From JACCTH01 sp050741915 (GTDB lineage Bacteria; Actinomycetota; Acidimicrobiia; Spongiisociales; ZC4RG35): 35,620 nt of DNA. Each line of letters starts with the position of its first letter. The stretch's first letter is position 1. Location of the stretch: the NCBI GenBank assembly GCA_050741915.1, contig JBOGEX010000162.1, positions 1 through 35,620 on the forward strand. The letters are read 5' to 3'. This document shows, piece by piece, positions 1 through 8,169 of the stretch. The translations under genes and the position numbers were made by a program. The notes beneath the pieces are model-generated. The model saw only the letters and a program-made list of their open reading frames with translations. It was not told where the DNA came from and ran no database searches.

Positions 1-1
1 C

Positions 2-2371
2 ATCCGCTTCCGGCTCTGGATGCCGGTCGCTCTCCAGATTCTCCTCGTCGGAGGTCTGCTCTGGTTCACGAACACCCGATTCCCGGGCTTCATCAACCCA
101 ACCAACGTCAACCAGATCCTCATTCTGGCTCTGCCCCTCATCGTCGCCACCATGGCCCAGACTCATGCCCTCCTGGTGGGCTATCTCGATCTCTCGGTTG
201 GGGCGATGATCAGTCTCGGCGTGGTCATCGGTTCCTATCTCATTGCTACCAACGCCCCGGCGACAGGGATCCTCCAAGGAGTGAGCGTGGTGATCCTCGC
301 TGGATTGGTGCTGGGCTTGGTCAACGCCGGGCTCATACGTGGAGTGAAGATTCCATCGATCATCGCCACCCTTGCGACCATGAGCATCCTCGACGGAGTC
401 TCTCTTACGTTGAGGCCCACCGCTCAAGGCGCCATCAACAGTGGCTTCGTGTCGTTCCTCAGAGCGAGCGTTGGCCCGATACCGATCGTCTTCATCATCC
501 TCGCGGTCGGTGCCGCCCTCATGGATCTCTGGCTGCACGCGTCGGGCTCCGGTCTGCAAGTAAGGGCCGTCGGCTTTGACGAACGGTCGGCCAAACGGGG
601 TGGAGTGAGTACGAACTGGATTCGGGTTAGGGCTCTTCTTTTCGCCGCGACCCTGGCCGCGGTGGCCTCCTTCCTCGTCATGGCTCGAACCCCCGTCGGC
701 AACGCCCAGGTGGGGTCGACATTTGCCCTCAACAGCATCACCGCCGCAGTTCTCGGAGGAGCTTCTCTGGCGGGTGGCAGGGCCACTTTCGTCGGCGGCA
801 CCGTGGCCGCTTTGCTCCTCGCCCTCATCCTGACGGTCCTCCCCTATCTGGGTCTGTCACCCACAGACGGGTCGATGATCATCGGCGTACTGGTGCTACT
901 CGGGATCGTGCTCTTCCAGGCCGGCGACATCAAGGAGCTGGTGAAGAGGAACTTCCGGCGAGCCCGCCGCCTCGTGCTCGGCAGCCGGCCTCCCAAAGCG
1001 GCGGTGGTGCCCGACTTCTACTCCGGTAGCACCGACTTCAAAAAGGTGCCGGCGGGAAGAAAGTTGATCAGGGGTGGCACCATCCTCACCCTCGATCCCA
1101 GCCTCGGGGACTTCCCGACTGGCGATGTTGTCATCGAGGGTGAGAAGATCGTTGCCGTCGGCAGGGACCTCCAGAACGGCGAGGTAGAGGTGATCGATGC
1201 GACCGGCATGATCGTCATGCCCGGCTTTGTCGATACCCATCGCCACATCTGGGAGGGACTGCTCCGCAACATCGGGACCGACGTCCCTCTGGAAGGTCGG
1301 ACCAGCTACATCTCCTTCGTGCTCCACAAGCTGGCACCCGCCTTTAGCCCTGAGGACGCCTACGTCGGGAATCTGATCTCAGCCCTGGGCGCGATCGACG
1401 CGGGAATCACCACTCTCCTCGATTGGTCTCACATTCAGGCGTCGCCCGAACACACGGATGCTGTCATCAAGGCGCTGGACGATTCCGGCCTGCGAGCTGT
1501 CTTTGCCTACGGCTTTCCCTGGTGGGGCAAGTGGGAGGAACGTCAGCCCAGCTGGTTTGTCCGCGCCGCTACCGAGCACTTCTCCAGCACTGACCAGAGA
1601 CTGACTTTGGCTCTGGCGGCTCCCGGTCCTGAGTTCACCGACTTCGAGGTGTCCCGCGACCACTGGAAGCTGGCCCGCGAGACCGGAGCCCGGATCACCA
1701 CCCACGTTGGAGTGGGAACCTATGGCCAGGACGCCAAGGTACAACGCTTCGGCGAGGCAGGCCTGCTTGGGTCCGACACCACCTATATCCACTGCACGAC
1801 CCTCAACGACACCGAGATCCAGATGATCGTCGATACCGGGGGAACGGTTTCGTTGGCTTCGCCGGTCGAGATGATGATGGGCCACGGGATGCCTCCGATC
1901 CAGAAGTTCCTGGATCGTGGTCTGCGGCCCAGCTTGAGCGTCGATGTCGAAACCAACGTCCCCGCCGACATGTTCAACCAGATGCGATCGATCCTCCCGT
2001 TGCAACGGGCGCAAGCCGCTCGGTCCGGCAAGGATCCCGTATCGACCCGAGAGGTGCTGGCCTTCGCCACAGTCGAAGGCGCCAGGGCCAACGGCCTCGA
2101 CTCCAAGGTGGGAACGTTGACTCCGGGAAAGCTTGCAGACTTGATCCTGCTGCGCACGGATCGCATGAACGTCACCCCTCTCAACGATCCCGCCACGGCC
2201 GTCGTCACCGGTATGGACACCGGCAATGTCGACACGGTGATCATTGGCGGACGCGTCATGAAGCAAGGCGGAAAGCTTCTCCACGTCGACTGGCCGGCCG
2301 TGAGACGAATGGCTTTGGAGTCGCGAGACCGGGTGATCGAGAAGTCCGGGTTCAAGCTCCCCAAGATCTGA
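2..2371 (+). CDS. ABC permease (RbsC type) fused to amidohydrolase, 5' partial
   Basis: The frame is open to the left edge, so the true start lies outside; the first ATG inside is at 20 and residues are numbered from it. Residues 1 to about 305 are a hydrophobic BPD_transp_2 permease with the GYLDLSVGA signature of ribose/nucleoside importers. After a basic linker (about 310-345), residues 350-783 form a metal-dependent amidohydrolase of the TrzN/AtzA/SsnA group. Candidate metal ligands are the HRH motif (H407, H409), H562 and D642 in SVDVET, with H591 in YIHCTTL. The family deaminates or hydrolyses purine, pyrimidine or triazine-like rings. The fusion implies import coupled to hydrolysis at the inner membrane face (inference). 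The matching ATPase and binding protein would be upstream, outside the window. Domain calls are confident; the substrate is unknown. Confidence 0.85.
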   Translation: MRFRLWMPVALQILLVGGLLWFTNTRFPGFINPTNVNQILILALPLIVATMAQTHALLVGYLDLSVGAMISLGVVIGSYLIATNAPATGILQGVSVVILAGLVLGLVNAGLIRGVKIPSIIATLATMSILDGVSLTLRPTAQGAINSGFVSFLRASVGPIPIVFIILAVGAALMDLWLHASGSGLQVRAVGFDERSAKRGGVSTNWIRVRALLFAATLAAVASFLVMARTPVGNAQVGSTFALNSITAAVLGGASLAGGRATFVGGTVAALLLALILTVLPYLGLSPTDGSMIIGVLVLLGIVLFQAGDIKELVKRNFRRARRLVLGSRPPKAAVVPDFYSGSTDFKKVPAGRKLIRGGTILTLDPSLGDFPTGDVVIEGEKIVAVGRDLQNGEVEVIDATGMIVMPGFVDTHRHIWEGLLRNIGTDVPLEGRTSYISFVLHKLAPAFSPEDAYVGNLISALGAIDAGITTLLDWSHIQASPEHTDAVIKALDDSGLRAVFAYGFPWWGKWEERQPSWFVRAATEHFSSTDQRLTLALAAPGPEFTDFEVSRDHWKLARETGARITTHVGVGTYGQDAKVQRFGEAGLLGSDTTYIHCTTLNDTEIQMIVDTGGTVSLASPVEMMMGHGMPPIQKFLDRGLRPSLSVDVETNVPADMFNQMRSILPLQRAQAARSGKDPVSTREVLAFATVEGARANGLDSKVGTLTPGKLADLILLRTDRMNVTPLNDPATAVVTGMDTGNVDTVIIGGRVMKQGGKLLHVDWPAVRRMALESRDRVIEKSGFKLPKI

Positions 2372-2382
2372 GGCCTTACTGC

Positions 2383-2429
2383 AACCTAATGCTATAGGCC
2401 GTGGTTCCCGCAGCCTATAGCATTAGGTT
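2383..2429. promoter_or_regulatory. Perfect 17-bp inverted repeat upstream of the oxidase gene
   Basis: AACCTAATGCTATAGGC (2383-2399) is exactly repeated in inverted orientation at 2413-2429, with a 13-nt loop. It starts 12 nt after the fusion gene's stop and ends 8 nt before the GTG of the next gene. The only Shine-Dalgarno-like AGG (2425-2427) lies in the right arm, so the RNA hairpin could hide it. No T-run follows, so it is not a standard intrinsic terminator. It could be an operator, a translation-controlling hairpin or an RNA-stability element. Confidence 0.7.
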
Positions 2430-2437
2430 CGCGGATC

Positions 2438-3394
2438 GTGAGCCGGGTAGTCCCTCGTGTACTCGTGGTCGGCGCCGGAGTTTCCGGGCTGACCTGCGCG
2501 GTGGCGATCCAAGAGGCCGGGTACCCCACCTCGATTGTTTCGGCCGCCCTAGCCACCGGGACAACTTCGATGATGGCCGCCGCGGTATGGACGATTACCG
2601 GATCCGCTCCCGGCTCCAGATCATTCGAGTGGGCGCTCAAAAGCCGGGGCGTGTTCCAGCAACTCTCAGGGGAGGATGCCTCGGGCGTTTCCCCCCTGGT
2701 CCAGCGGGAACTCGAAACCGCGCCCTTTCGACCTCTCGGCTGGGAGGACCGGTTTTCCTGGATCCGGACGCTCGAACCCGATGAGGTGCCTGACGGATAC
2801 TCCGGCGGGTGGAGAATCGATGGGTTCCTGATCGACCCCACCGTCTATCTGCCCTGGCTGCAAGCTCGCTTCGAAACCAACGGTGGCACGATCGAGGCCC
2901 GCCGACTGGGATCACTCGATGAGACAGACGCGAAGGTGCTGGTCAACTGCAGCGGCCTGGGAGCAAGGGAACTATGCGGTGATCGAGAACTGGTCCCGGT
3001 ACGAGGACAGGTCGTCGCGGTCAAATCGGACGGTATTCAGGAGGGCATCTCTTACGAAGGAGACCCGAACCGGATTCGCTACGTGTATCCCCGCCGCCAC
3101 GAGGTGATCCTGGGCGGCACCCGGGAATCAGGGAACGACGACACCGCTCCCGATTCCGCCACGACCGAGCGCATCCTCTCCGACTGCCGGGCCCTCGTCC
3201 CCGAATTGAACAACGCGAAATTCGTCGAATCGAGAGTCGGCGTCCGACCGGGCCGGTCGGAAGTGCGCCTCGAAAGCGACCGCCTAGCGGATGGCCGTCC
3301 GGTGATTCACAACTACGGTCACGGCGGTCAAGGCTTTCTCTTGTCATGGGGATGCGCTGGCGACGTCGTAGGCCTGATTCAGGCCGCAGGCTGA
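2438..3394 (+). CDS. D-amino-acid oxidase-like FAD flavoprotein
   Basis: This 318-residue DAO-family flavoenzyme would oxidatively deaminate D-amino acids to 2-oxo acids, ammonia and H2O2. The N-terminal FAD-binding motif VVGAGVSGLTCA is at about residues 8-19. The C-terminal RVGVRPGRSEVRLE segment carries the arginine expected to hold the substrate carboxylate, and HNYGHGGQGFLLSWG is the characteristic C-terminal FAD-binding stretch. Length is slightly short of the usual 330-350. The start is GTG with a weak ribosome site inside the preceding stem. The 3' end overlaps the convergent exporter gene by 16 nt. Glycine- or sarcosine-oxidising relatives are an alternative; D-aspartate versus neutral D-amino-acid specificity cannot be told. 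Confidence 0.85.
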   Translation: MSRVVPRVLVVGAGVSGLTCAVAIQEAGYPTSIVSAALATGTTSMMAAAVWTITGSAPGSRSFEWALKSRGVFQQLSGEDASGVSPLVQRELETAPFRPLGWEDRFSWIRTLEPDEVPDGYSGGWRIDGFLIDPTVYLPWLQARFETNGGTIEARRLGSLDETDAKVLVNCSGLGARELCGDRELVPVRGQVVAVKSDGIQEGISYEGDPNRIRYVYPRRHEVILGGTRESGNDDTAPDSATTERILSDCRALVPELNNAKFVESRVGVRPGRSEVRLESDRLADGRPVIHNYGHGGQGFLLSWGCAGDVVGLIQAAG

Positions 3395-4197
3395 TCCGAG
3401 TGCCTGCGGGAATCGCGCATCCCCCAGAGGATGCGGATCGCCGAAACGACCAAGAGGATCGCAAAAAGAACGGCCGACAACGTGGGGTCGAGACCGACCG
3501 CGAGTAGCGAGAACAGAAATGAGGTCACGACCCCGGCCCCACCGACGGTCAGTCCGATCCGGAGATCTGCTGTTCGGTGCCGGACGTTCTGGATGCTCCC
3601 GACGATGGCGGTCGGGACGATGACCGCCAGCGAGGTGCCCTTGGCCAGAGCGCTGGGAATCGAGAAAAGCACGTTTTGCGCCGGCACCATGATGACTCCG
3701 CCCCCTACTCCCATCAGGCCCGCCAATGCCCCGCTGAACAGGCCGAGCGCCACAAGCCCTAGCCCGATTCCGAGGTCGATCGGCAGGTGACCGGCGCCCT
3801 CCTCGATATCGAAGACCATGCGGACGGCGGTGAGAACGAGCAGCGCCGCGAAGGAACCCTGCAGAATCCTGATCGGAAGGCTGCGGAGGAGCTTGGTCCC
3901 GATAAAGGTTCCGGCGGTCGACCCGGCCAGAAGGAGCAGGGCCACCACCCAGTCGACGCTCTGGTTCAGGGCGTATCCGACCATTCCCGCCAGGCCCATT
4001 GGGGCTACCGCCACTAGGGAAGTCCCCTGGGCGAGACGCTGGTCCATGTTCAGGAAGGCGACCAGGGCAGGAACGACCATGATGCCGCCTCCGACTCCGA
4101 AGAGCCCCGACAGCATGCCGGCAAACACCCCGATGCCGATTGCCATCCAGACCGAGCTGCCGGCCGGGATGGTGGTGGTCGTCTCGATCTCACGCAT
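3379..4197 (-). CDS. TauE/SafE-family anion exporter
   Basis: The 272-residue membrane protein has about eight hydrophobic segments and the duplicated family motif: GMLSGLFGVGGGIMVVPAL near the N-terminus and GALAGLMGVGGGVIMVPA in the second half. Members export sulfite, sulfoacetate or other small organic anions. It starts 38 nt downstream of the peptide-ABC ATPase gene on the same strand and is probably the last gene of that operon, so it may discharge sulfur or carboxylate waste from the imported substrate (inference). Its 3' end overlaps the oxidase gene on the opposite strand by 16 nt. The ATG at 4197 has only a weak GGAA upstream. Confidence 0.88.
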   Translation of the reverse strand: MREIETTTTIPAGSSVWMAIGIGVFAGMLSGLFGVGGGIMVVPALVAFLNMDQRLAQGTSLVAVAPMGLAGMVGYALNQSVDWVVALLLLAGSTAGTFIGTKLLRSLPIRILQGSFAALLVLTAVRMVFDIEEGAGHLPIDLGIGLGLVALGLFSGALAGLMGVGGGVIMVPAQNVLFSIPSALAKGTSLAVIVPTAIVGSIQNVRHRTADLRIGLTVGGAGVVTSFLFSLLAVGLDPTLSAVLFAILLVVSAIRILWGMRDSRRHSDQPAA

Positions 4198-4235
4198 CGA
4201 CGGTCATTCCGTGCACGCAGGAACCCTTGAAAGAC

Positions 4236-5261
4236 TCAGCGGAACCAACAGGCGGCGACGTTGCCCGCCCCTTTGTCCTCCAAGGGAGGCTCCTCGGACC
4301 GGCAGCGGTCCTCGACGATCGGGCACCGCGTATGGAACCGGCATCCGGGTGGGGGGCTGATGGGATTGGGGATCTCGCCGGTGAGCGGAACCCGGCGCCG
4401 CTCGCGTTGCAGAACCGGATCGGGGATGGGCACCGCCGAGAGGAGTGCCTCGGTGTAGGGGTGAGTGGGACTGTTGTAGATGGCATCCCGGTCGGAAAGC
4501 TCCACCAACTTTCCCGAATACATGACCGCGATCCGGTCAGAGAGGTGGCGGACCACCGACAGGTCGTGGGCGATGAAGAGATAAGTGAGTCCGAACTCGT
4601 CCTGGAGGTCGGCCAGCAGATTGACGATTTGCGCCTGGATGGAGACGTCGAGAGCAGACACGGGCTCGTCGGCAATGATGAGGTCGGGCCGGAGAGCGAG
4701 CGCCCGGGCGATCACGATCCGCTGCCGTTGGCCTCCACTGAAGGAATGGGGATAGCGAACGGCGGCATCTTTGGGCAGGCCGACGATTTCCAGTAACTCG
4801 AGTACGCGATCAGAGCAGGCTTCGCTGTTCGGCTCGAGACCATGCACAATGAGCGGTTCGGAAACGAGGTCAAGCACCCGCATCCGGGGGTTGAGCGATC
4901 CAAAGGGGTCTTGAAAGACCATCTGCATGTGACGACGTAACTGGCGCAGCTCTTCGCCTTTGACATTGGTGATGTCCTGGCCCTTGAAGATGATGCTTCC
5001 TGCGGTGATCGGAACCTTTCGCAGAATGGCCCGGCCCGTAGTCGACTTCCCGGAGCCGGATTCGCCTACCAGCCCGAGGGTCTCGCCCCTTTTGATGTCG
5101 AAGCTGACTCCGTCCACGGCGTGCAGGACCTGCTTCTGCCGACCCCAGAAACCTGCCCGGCCCACTGGAAAGTGGACGGTCAGGCCCTCAACCCTGAGGA
5201 GTGGCTCGGTGTCAGCTTCCGGAAGCGACGGGCGCACCGACTGTTCTGATATCGAATGCAC
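4236..5261 (-). CDS. dppF: Peptide ABC transporter ATPase, DppF/OppF type
   Basis: This cytoplasmic ATPase subunit powers import of peptides or related solutes. It shows Walker A GESGSGKST, signature SGGQRQRI, Walker B LIIADEPVSALD, and the C-terminal oligopeptide-transporter domain with GCRFHTRCP cysteines. I favour the GTG at 5261 (341 residues) because AGGAAGG (5280-5274) precedes it; an in-frame TTG at 5297 would add 12 residues. Either start overlaps the dppD coding end (5212), which indicates translational coupling. It pairs with the DppD-type ATPase. Specificity could be dipeptides, oligopeptides, nickel or opines. Confidence 0.92.
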   Translation of the reverse strand: MHSISEQSVRPSLPEADTEPLLRVEGLTVHFPVGRAGFWGRQKQVLHAVDGVSFDIKRGETLGLVGESGSGKSTTGRAILRKVPITAGSIIFKGQDITNVKGEELRQLRRHMQMVFQDPFGSLNPRMRVLDLVSEPLIVHGLEPNSEACSDRVLELLEIVGLPKDAAVRYPHSFSGGQRQRIVIARALALRPDLIIADEPVSALDVSIQAQIVNLLADLQDEFGLTYLFIAHDLSVVRHLSDRIAVMYSGKLVELSDRDAIYNSPTHPYTEALLSAVPIPDPVLQRERRRVPLTGEIPNPISPPPGCRFHTRCPIVEDRCRSEEPPLEDKGAGNVAACWFR

Positions 5262-6231
5262 GGTGACACGCAACCTTCCTATTGGGGAGATGTTCAATCA
5301 GCTCGGGCGAAACCTGCTCGCACATCTCGACCGCCAGCTCACAGCGCGGCGCGTAGGCGCAACCGGTTGGCGGCCGCATCAGATCGGGCGGAGCCCCGGC
5401 GATGCTCACCAGCTTCGACACCACCACATCGAGACGTGGGGTAGAGCCGATCAAGCCCCAGGCGTAGGGATGGCCGGGGTCGGAATAGATCTCCTCGGCT
5501 TTACCAGTCTCGACGATCCGGCCGGCGTACATGACTGCCAGACGCTGGCACAGTCCCGCCACGACTCCCAGGTCGTGGGTGATTAGGAGTACCGCCAGAC
5601 CGAGATCGGCCTGCAGTTGTTGTATGAGCTCGAGGATCTGAGCCTGGATGGTGACGTCGAGCGCCGTGGTCGGCTCGTCGGCGATAAGCAGCTCCGGTTC
5701 GGAGGCCAGCGCCATGGCGATCGCAACCCGCTGGTTCATCCCCCCCGAAAATTCGTAGGGGAACTGGGTAACCCGCTGGCGGGGGAAGGAGATACCGACC
5801 AGATCGAGCAATTCAATGGCCCGCTTCTTGGCGGAGGCTCGGTCCATTCCCAGATGATGCCCGAGCACCTCGCCGATTTGGTCGCCTATCTTCATGAGGG
5901 GGTTCAGCGATGTCATCGGGTCCTGAAAGATGATCGAGATCTCCTTGCCCCGGATGCGATTGGAATAGGCTTGCCCATCCTTGCCTAAGAGAGATTTGCC
6001 CTTCCAGCGGATGTCACCGGCGACAATCCTGCCTGGCAACTCGATCAGCCCCATTACTGCCCGGGAAGTGACGCTCTTTCCCGAGCCCGATTCGCCCACC
6101 AGGCCGATGGTCTGACCACGATCGAGGGTGAAACTGGCGCCCCGTACCGCCTGGACCACCCCCCGGCGGGTGAAGAAGGAGACCTGCAAGTCGTCGACTG
6201 CGAGAAGGGGGGCACCGAGCGATGTGTCCAT
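5212..6231 (-). CDS. dppD: Peptide ABC transporter ATPase, DppD/OppD type
   Basis: This is the second nucleotide-binding subunit of the importer, 339 residues. Visible motifs are Walker A GESGSGKSV, Q-loop IIFQDPMTSLNP, signature FSGGMNQRV, Walker B LLIADEPTTALD, H-loop LLITHDLG, and the C-terminal GCAYAPRCELA cysteine motif of oligopeptide-type ATPases. The frame is open further upstream inside dppC, but the ATG at 6231 is preferred: GAGGTG lies 6 nt before it and it begins one base after the dppC stop. Order and tight spacing with dppC and dppF are typical of dpp/opp operons. Confidence 0.93.
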   Translation of the reverse strand: MDTSLGAPLLAVDDLQVSFFTRRGVVQAVRGASFTLDRGQTIGLVGESGSGKSVTSRAVMGLIELPGRIVAGDIRWKGKSLLGKDGQAYSNRIRGKEISIIFQDPMTSLNPLMKIGDQIGEVLGHHLGMDRASAKKRAIELLDLVGISFPRQRVTQFPYEFSGGMNQRVAIAMALASEPELLIADEPTTALDVTIQAQILELIQQLQADLGLAVLLITHDLGVVAGLCQRLAVMYAGRIVETGKAEEIYSDPGHPYAWGLIGSTPRLDVVVSKLVSIAGAPPDLMRPPTGCAYAPRCELAVEMCEQVSPELIEHLPNRKVACHRAFDIRTVGAPVASGS

Positions 6232-6232
6232 G

Positions 6233-7180
6233 TCAGGCACCTCGGCCGCCCGTCGTACCCAGTCCGGCGGCAAAGCGCTTTTCGCGCTCGTGCGGATCGG
6301 CGACGATACGTAGCCAGCTGGCGAAAAGATTGGCACCGAGCACGGTGAGGGCGATGGCGATGCCAGGGAAAGTGACCAGCCACCAGGCGTTGAATACGTA
6401 CTCCCTTCCGATCGCCACATCCAGACCCCAGGACATGGCCGGCGGCTGGATGCCGAGGCCGAGGAACGAGAGGGCCGCCTCAGCCAGGATGGCACTCGCG
6501 AACTCCAGCACCGCCAAAGTCAAAAGTGGTGCCGCCAGGTTGGGCAAGATATGGCGAAAGATGATTCGCCGCGGCCGGGCCCCGACGATTTCGGCCGCTT
6601 CCACGTAGGGGGTTTCTTTGGCCGACAGGACCACACTCCGGACCAGCAGGGCATAGACCATCCAGGCGTTGATAGGAAGGATGACGATCAACACCAGAAG
6701 ACTCGGCCGCACTACTGAGAGGATGACCAGATACAACAGCAACCCGGGGAAAGCGAGTTGGGTGTCAAGCCAGCGCATGATCACGCTGTCGACCCGGCCG
6801 CCGTTGTAACCCGCCAGCAAGCCGAGAACGGTTCCGACCGTCCCGGAGATCAACACCACACCGAGTCCAACGATGAGCGACACTCGCGATCCGTAAATGA
6901 TGCGCGCCAGCACGTCGCGGCCGAGGTTGTCGGTGCCGAGAGGATGCTCGAGCGAGCCTCCCTCGAGCCAGAAAGGTGGAACGAGTCGGTCGGAGAGGGA
7001 TTGGGCGGCGGGGTCGTGAGGGACCAGCAGTGGAGCCGCTATTGCCACCAGGAGCAGCGAGGACATCACTAGCAATCCGAAAAAGCCGGCCTTGTCCTTC
7101 CAGAGCTCGCCAACCACCCCCGCCAGGCGGCGGGCCATGCCCGGAGTGGCAATACCAGGGGCAGCCACGGTCTGAGCCAT
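6233..7180 (-). CDS. dppC: Peptide ABC transporter permease, DppC type
   Basis: This inner-membrane permease has about 315 residues, an N-terminal OppC-type segment followed by a BPD_transp_1 domain with about six membrane helices. The EAA-type loop EAAEIVGARPRRIIFRHILPN contacts the ATPases. Start choice: adjacent ATGs lie at 7183 and 7180; TAGGAG, overlapping the dppB stop, gives better spacing to the second. Only a few bases separate it from dppB and dppD, so the genes are co-translated. It forms the heterodimeric channel with DppB. Confidence 0.93.
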   Translation of the reverse strand: MAQTVAAPGIATPGMARRLAGVVGELWKDKAGFFGLLVMSSLLLVAIAAPLLVPHDPAAQSLSDRLVPPFWLEGGSLEHPLGTDNLGRDVLARIIYGSRVSLIVGLGVVLISGTVGTVLGLLAGYNGGRVDSVIMRWLDTQLAFPGLLLYLVILSVVRPSLLVLIVILPINAWMVYALLVRSVVLSAKETPYVEAAEIVGARPRRIIFRHILPNLAAPLLTLAVLEFASAILAEAALSFLGLGIQPPAMSWGLDVAIGREYVFNAWWLVTFPGIAIALTVLGANLFASWLRIVADPHEREKRFAAGLGTTGGRGA

Positions 7181-7188
7181 CATGACTC

Positions 7189-8109
7189 CTAGGTCAGCTT
7201 GATGCGAGGGTCGATGTACTTGTAAGCCACGTCCATCAGGATGTTGATGGTGATGATCATCAGGGCAACGACGAAAACAATGGCCTGGAGAAGTATCAGA
7301 TCCTGACGAGTGATCGACTGGATGGCGAGGAACCCGAGACCTGGCCAGGCGAAGACGGTTTCCACTACCACCGAGTAGCCGGCTAGGGCCCGGATCAACT
7401 CCCACCCTGTCATCGTCATGACCGGGACGGCGGCGTTGCGAAAGGCATGGGCCCCGACCAAACGGCGGAAGGGCACGTTCTTGGCCTTAACCAGTTGCAC
7501 GTAACTCTTGTTGAGCTCGTCGATCATCGCCGATCTCGTCAGCATCACGAGTCGCGCCGCCGAAGGGAGAGCAAAGGTGACAGCCGGGAGAACGGCATGG
7601 GCGAGGCTACCCGACCCGAAGATAGGAAAGATCTGAAGTTGCACCCCGAAGATCACGATCAGGAGCAGCCCCAGCCAGAAGTTTGGCATCGAGAGCCCGA
7701 TGAGGCTCAAGGTGACCAGGAGCCGATCTAGAAAGCCACCCGGCTTAAGGGAGGTGAGGATCCCGAGCGGGATCGCGATGATTACCGCGAGCACCATCGA
7801 TGCTCCCACCAGCAGGAGGGTGCGGGGCAGGGCCTCGAGGACGATCTCCAGCGCCGGGCGGTCCTGCCATAACGAGTTCCCGAAGTCGAAGCGAAGCGCC
7901 GAGCCGACGAAATCAAAAAACTGCACATGGATCGGTCGATCAAAACCCAACTGGGCTGCGAAGGCCGCCCGCTGCTCGGGCGTAGCCTCGAGAGGGAGCA
8001 TGACCCGCACCGGGTCGCCAATGAGCCGGGTGACCACGAACACCACCACGGTGACCCCGATCACCACGATCGCTCCCTGGAGGAGCCGCTTGAGTAGGAA
8101 CCGCCCCAT
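7189..8109 (-). CDS. dppB: Peptide ABC transporter permease, DppB type
   Basis: The 306-residue permease opens with the classic MGRFLLKRLLQGAIVVIGVT first helix of DppB/OppB proteins and contains the FDFGNSL and LIGLSMPNFWLGLLLI family segments. The permease-ATPase coupling region is around VKAKNVPFRRLVGAHAFRNA. The ATG at 8109 is preceded by AAGGAGG, a strong ribosome site. It follows the binding-protein gene after a 60-nt gap that contains a strong hairpin. Confidence 0.93.
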   Translation of the reverse strand: MGRFLLKRLLQGAIVVIGVTVVVFVVTRLIGDPVRVMLPLEATPEQRAAFAAQLGFDRPIHVQFFDFVGSALRFDFGNSLWQDRPALEIVLEALPRTLLLVGASMVLAVIIAIPLGILTSLKPGGFLDRLLVTLSLIGLSMPNFWLGLLLIVIFGVQLQIFPIFGSGSLAHAVLPAVTFALPSAARLVMLTRSAMIDELNKSYVQLVKAKNVPFRRLVGAHAFRNAAVPVMTMTGWELIRALAGYSVVVETVFAWPGLGFLAIQSITRQDLILLQAIVFVVALMIITINILMDVAYKYIDPRIKLT

Positions 8110-8127
8110 TGAGCCTCCTTCTGCGAA

Positions 8128-8159
8128 ATCGTCCCCCGGGAGTGATCCCGGGGGACGAT
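8128..8159 (-). terminator. Intercistronic hairpin between binding protein and permease
   Basis: A perfect 14-bp GC-rich inverted repeat (arms 8128-8141 and 8146-8159, loop of 4 nt) lies between the stop of the binding-protein gene and the start of dppB. Read leftward, it is followed by only two or three T residues. It is therefore more likely a partial terminator or 3'-end stabiliser, lowering permease relative to binding-protein output as in other binding-protein operons, than a full stop. Confidence 0.7.
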
Positions 8160-8169
8160 CAGCGTGTGG

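Noticed and set aside
1379..2284. Open frame of about 300 codons antisense to the amidohydrolase domain
   Set aside because: It is a by-product of GC-rich codon usage; the amidohydrolase motifs on the plus strand explain the conservation.
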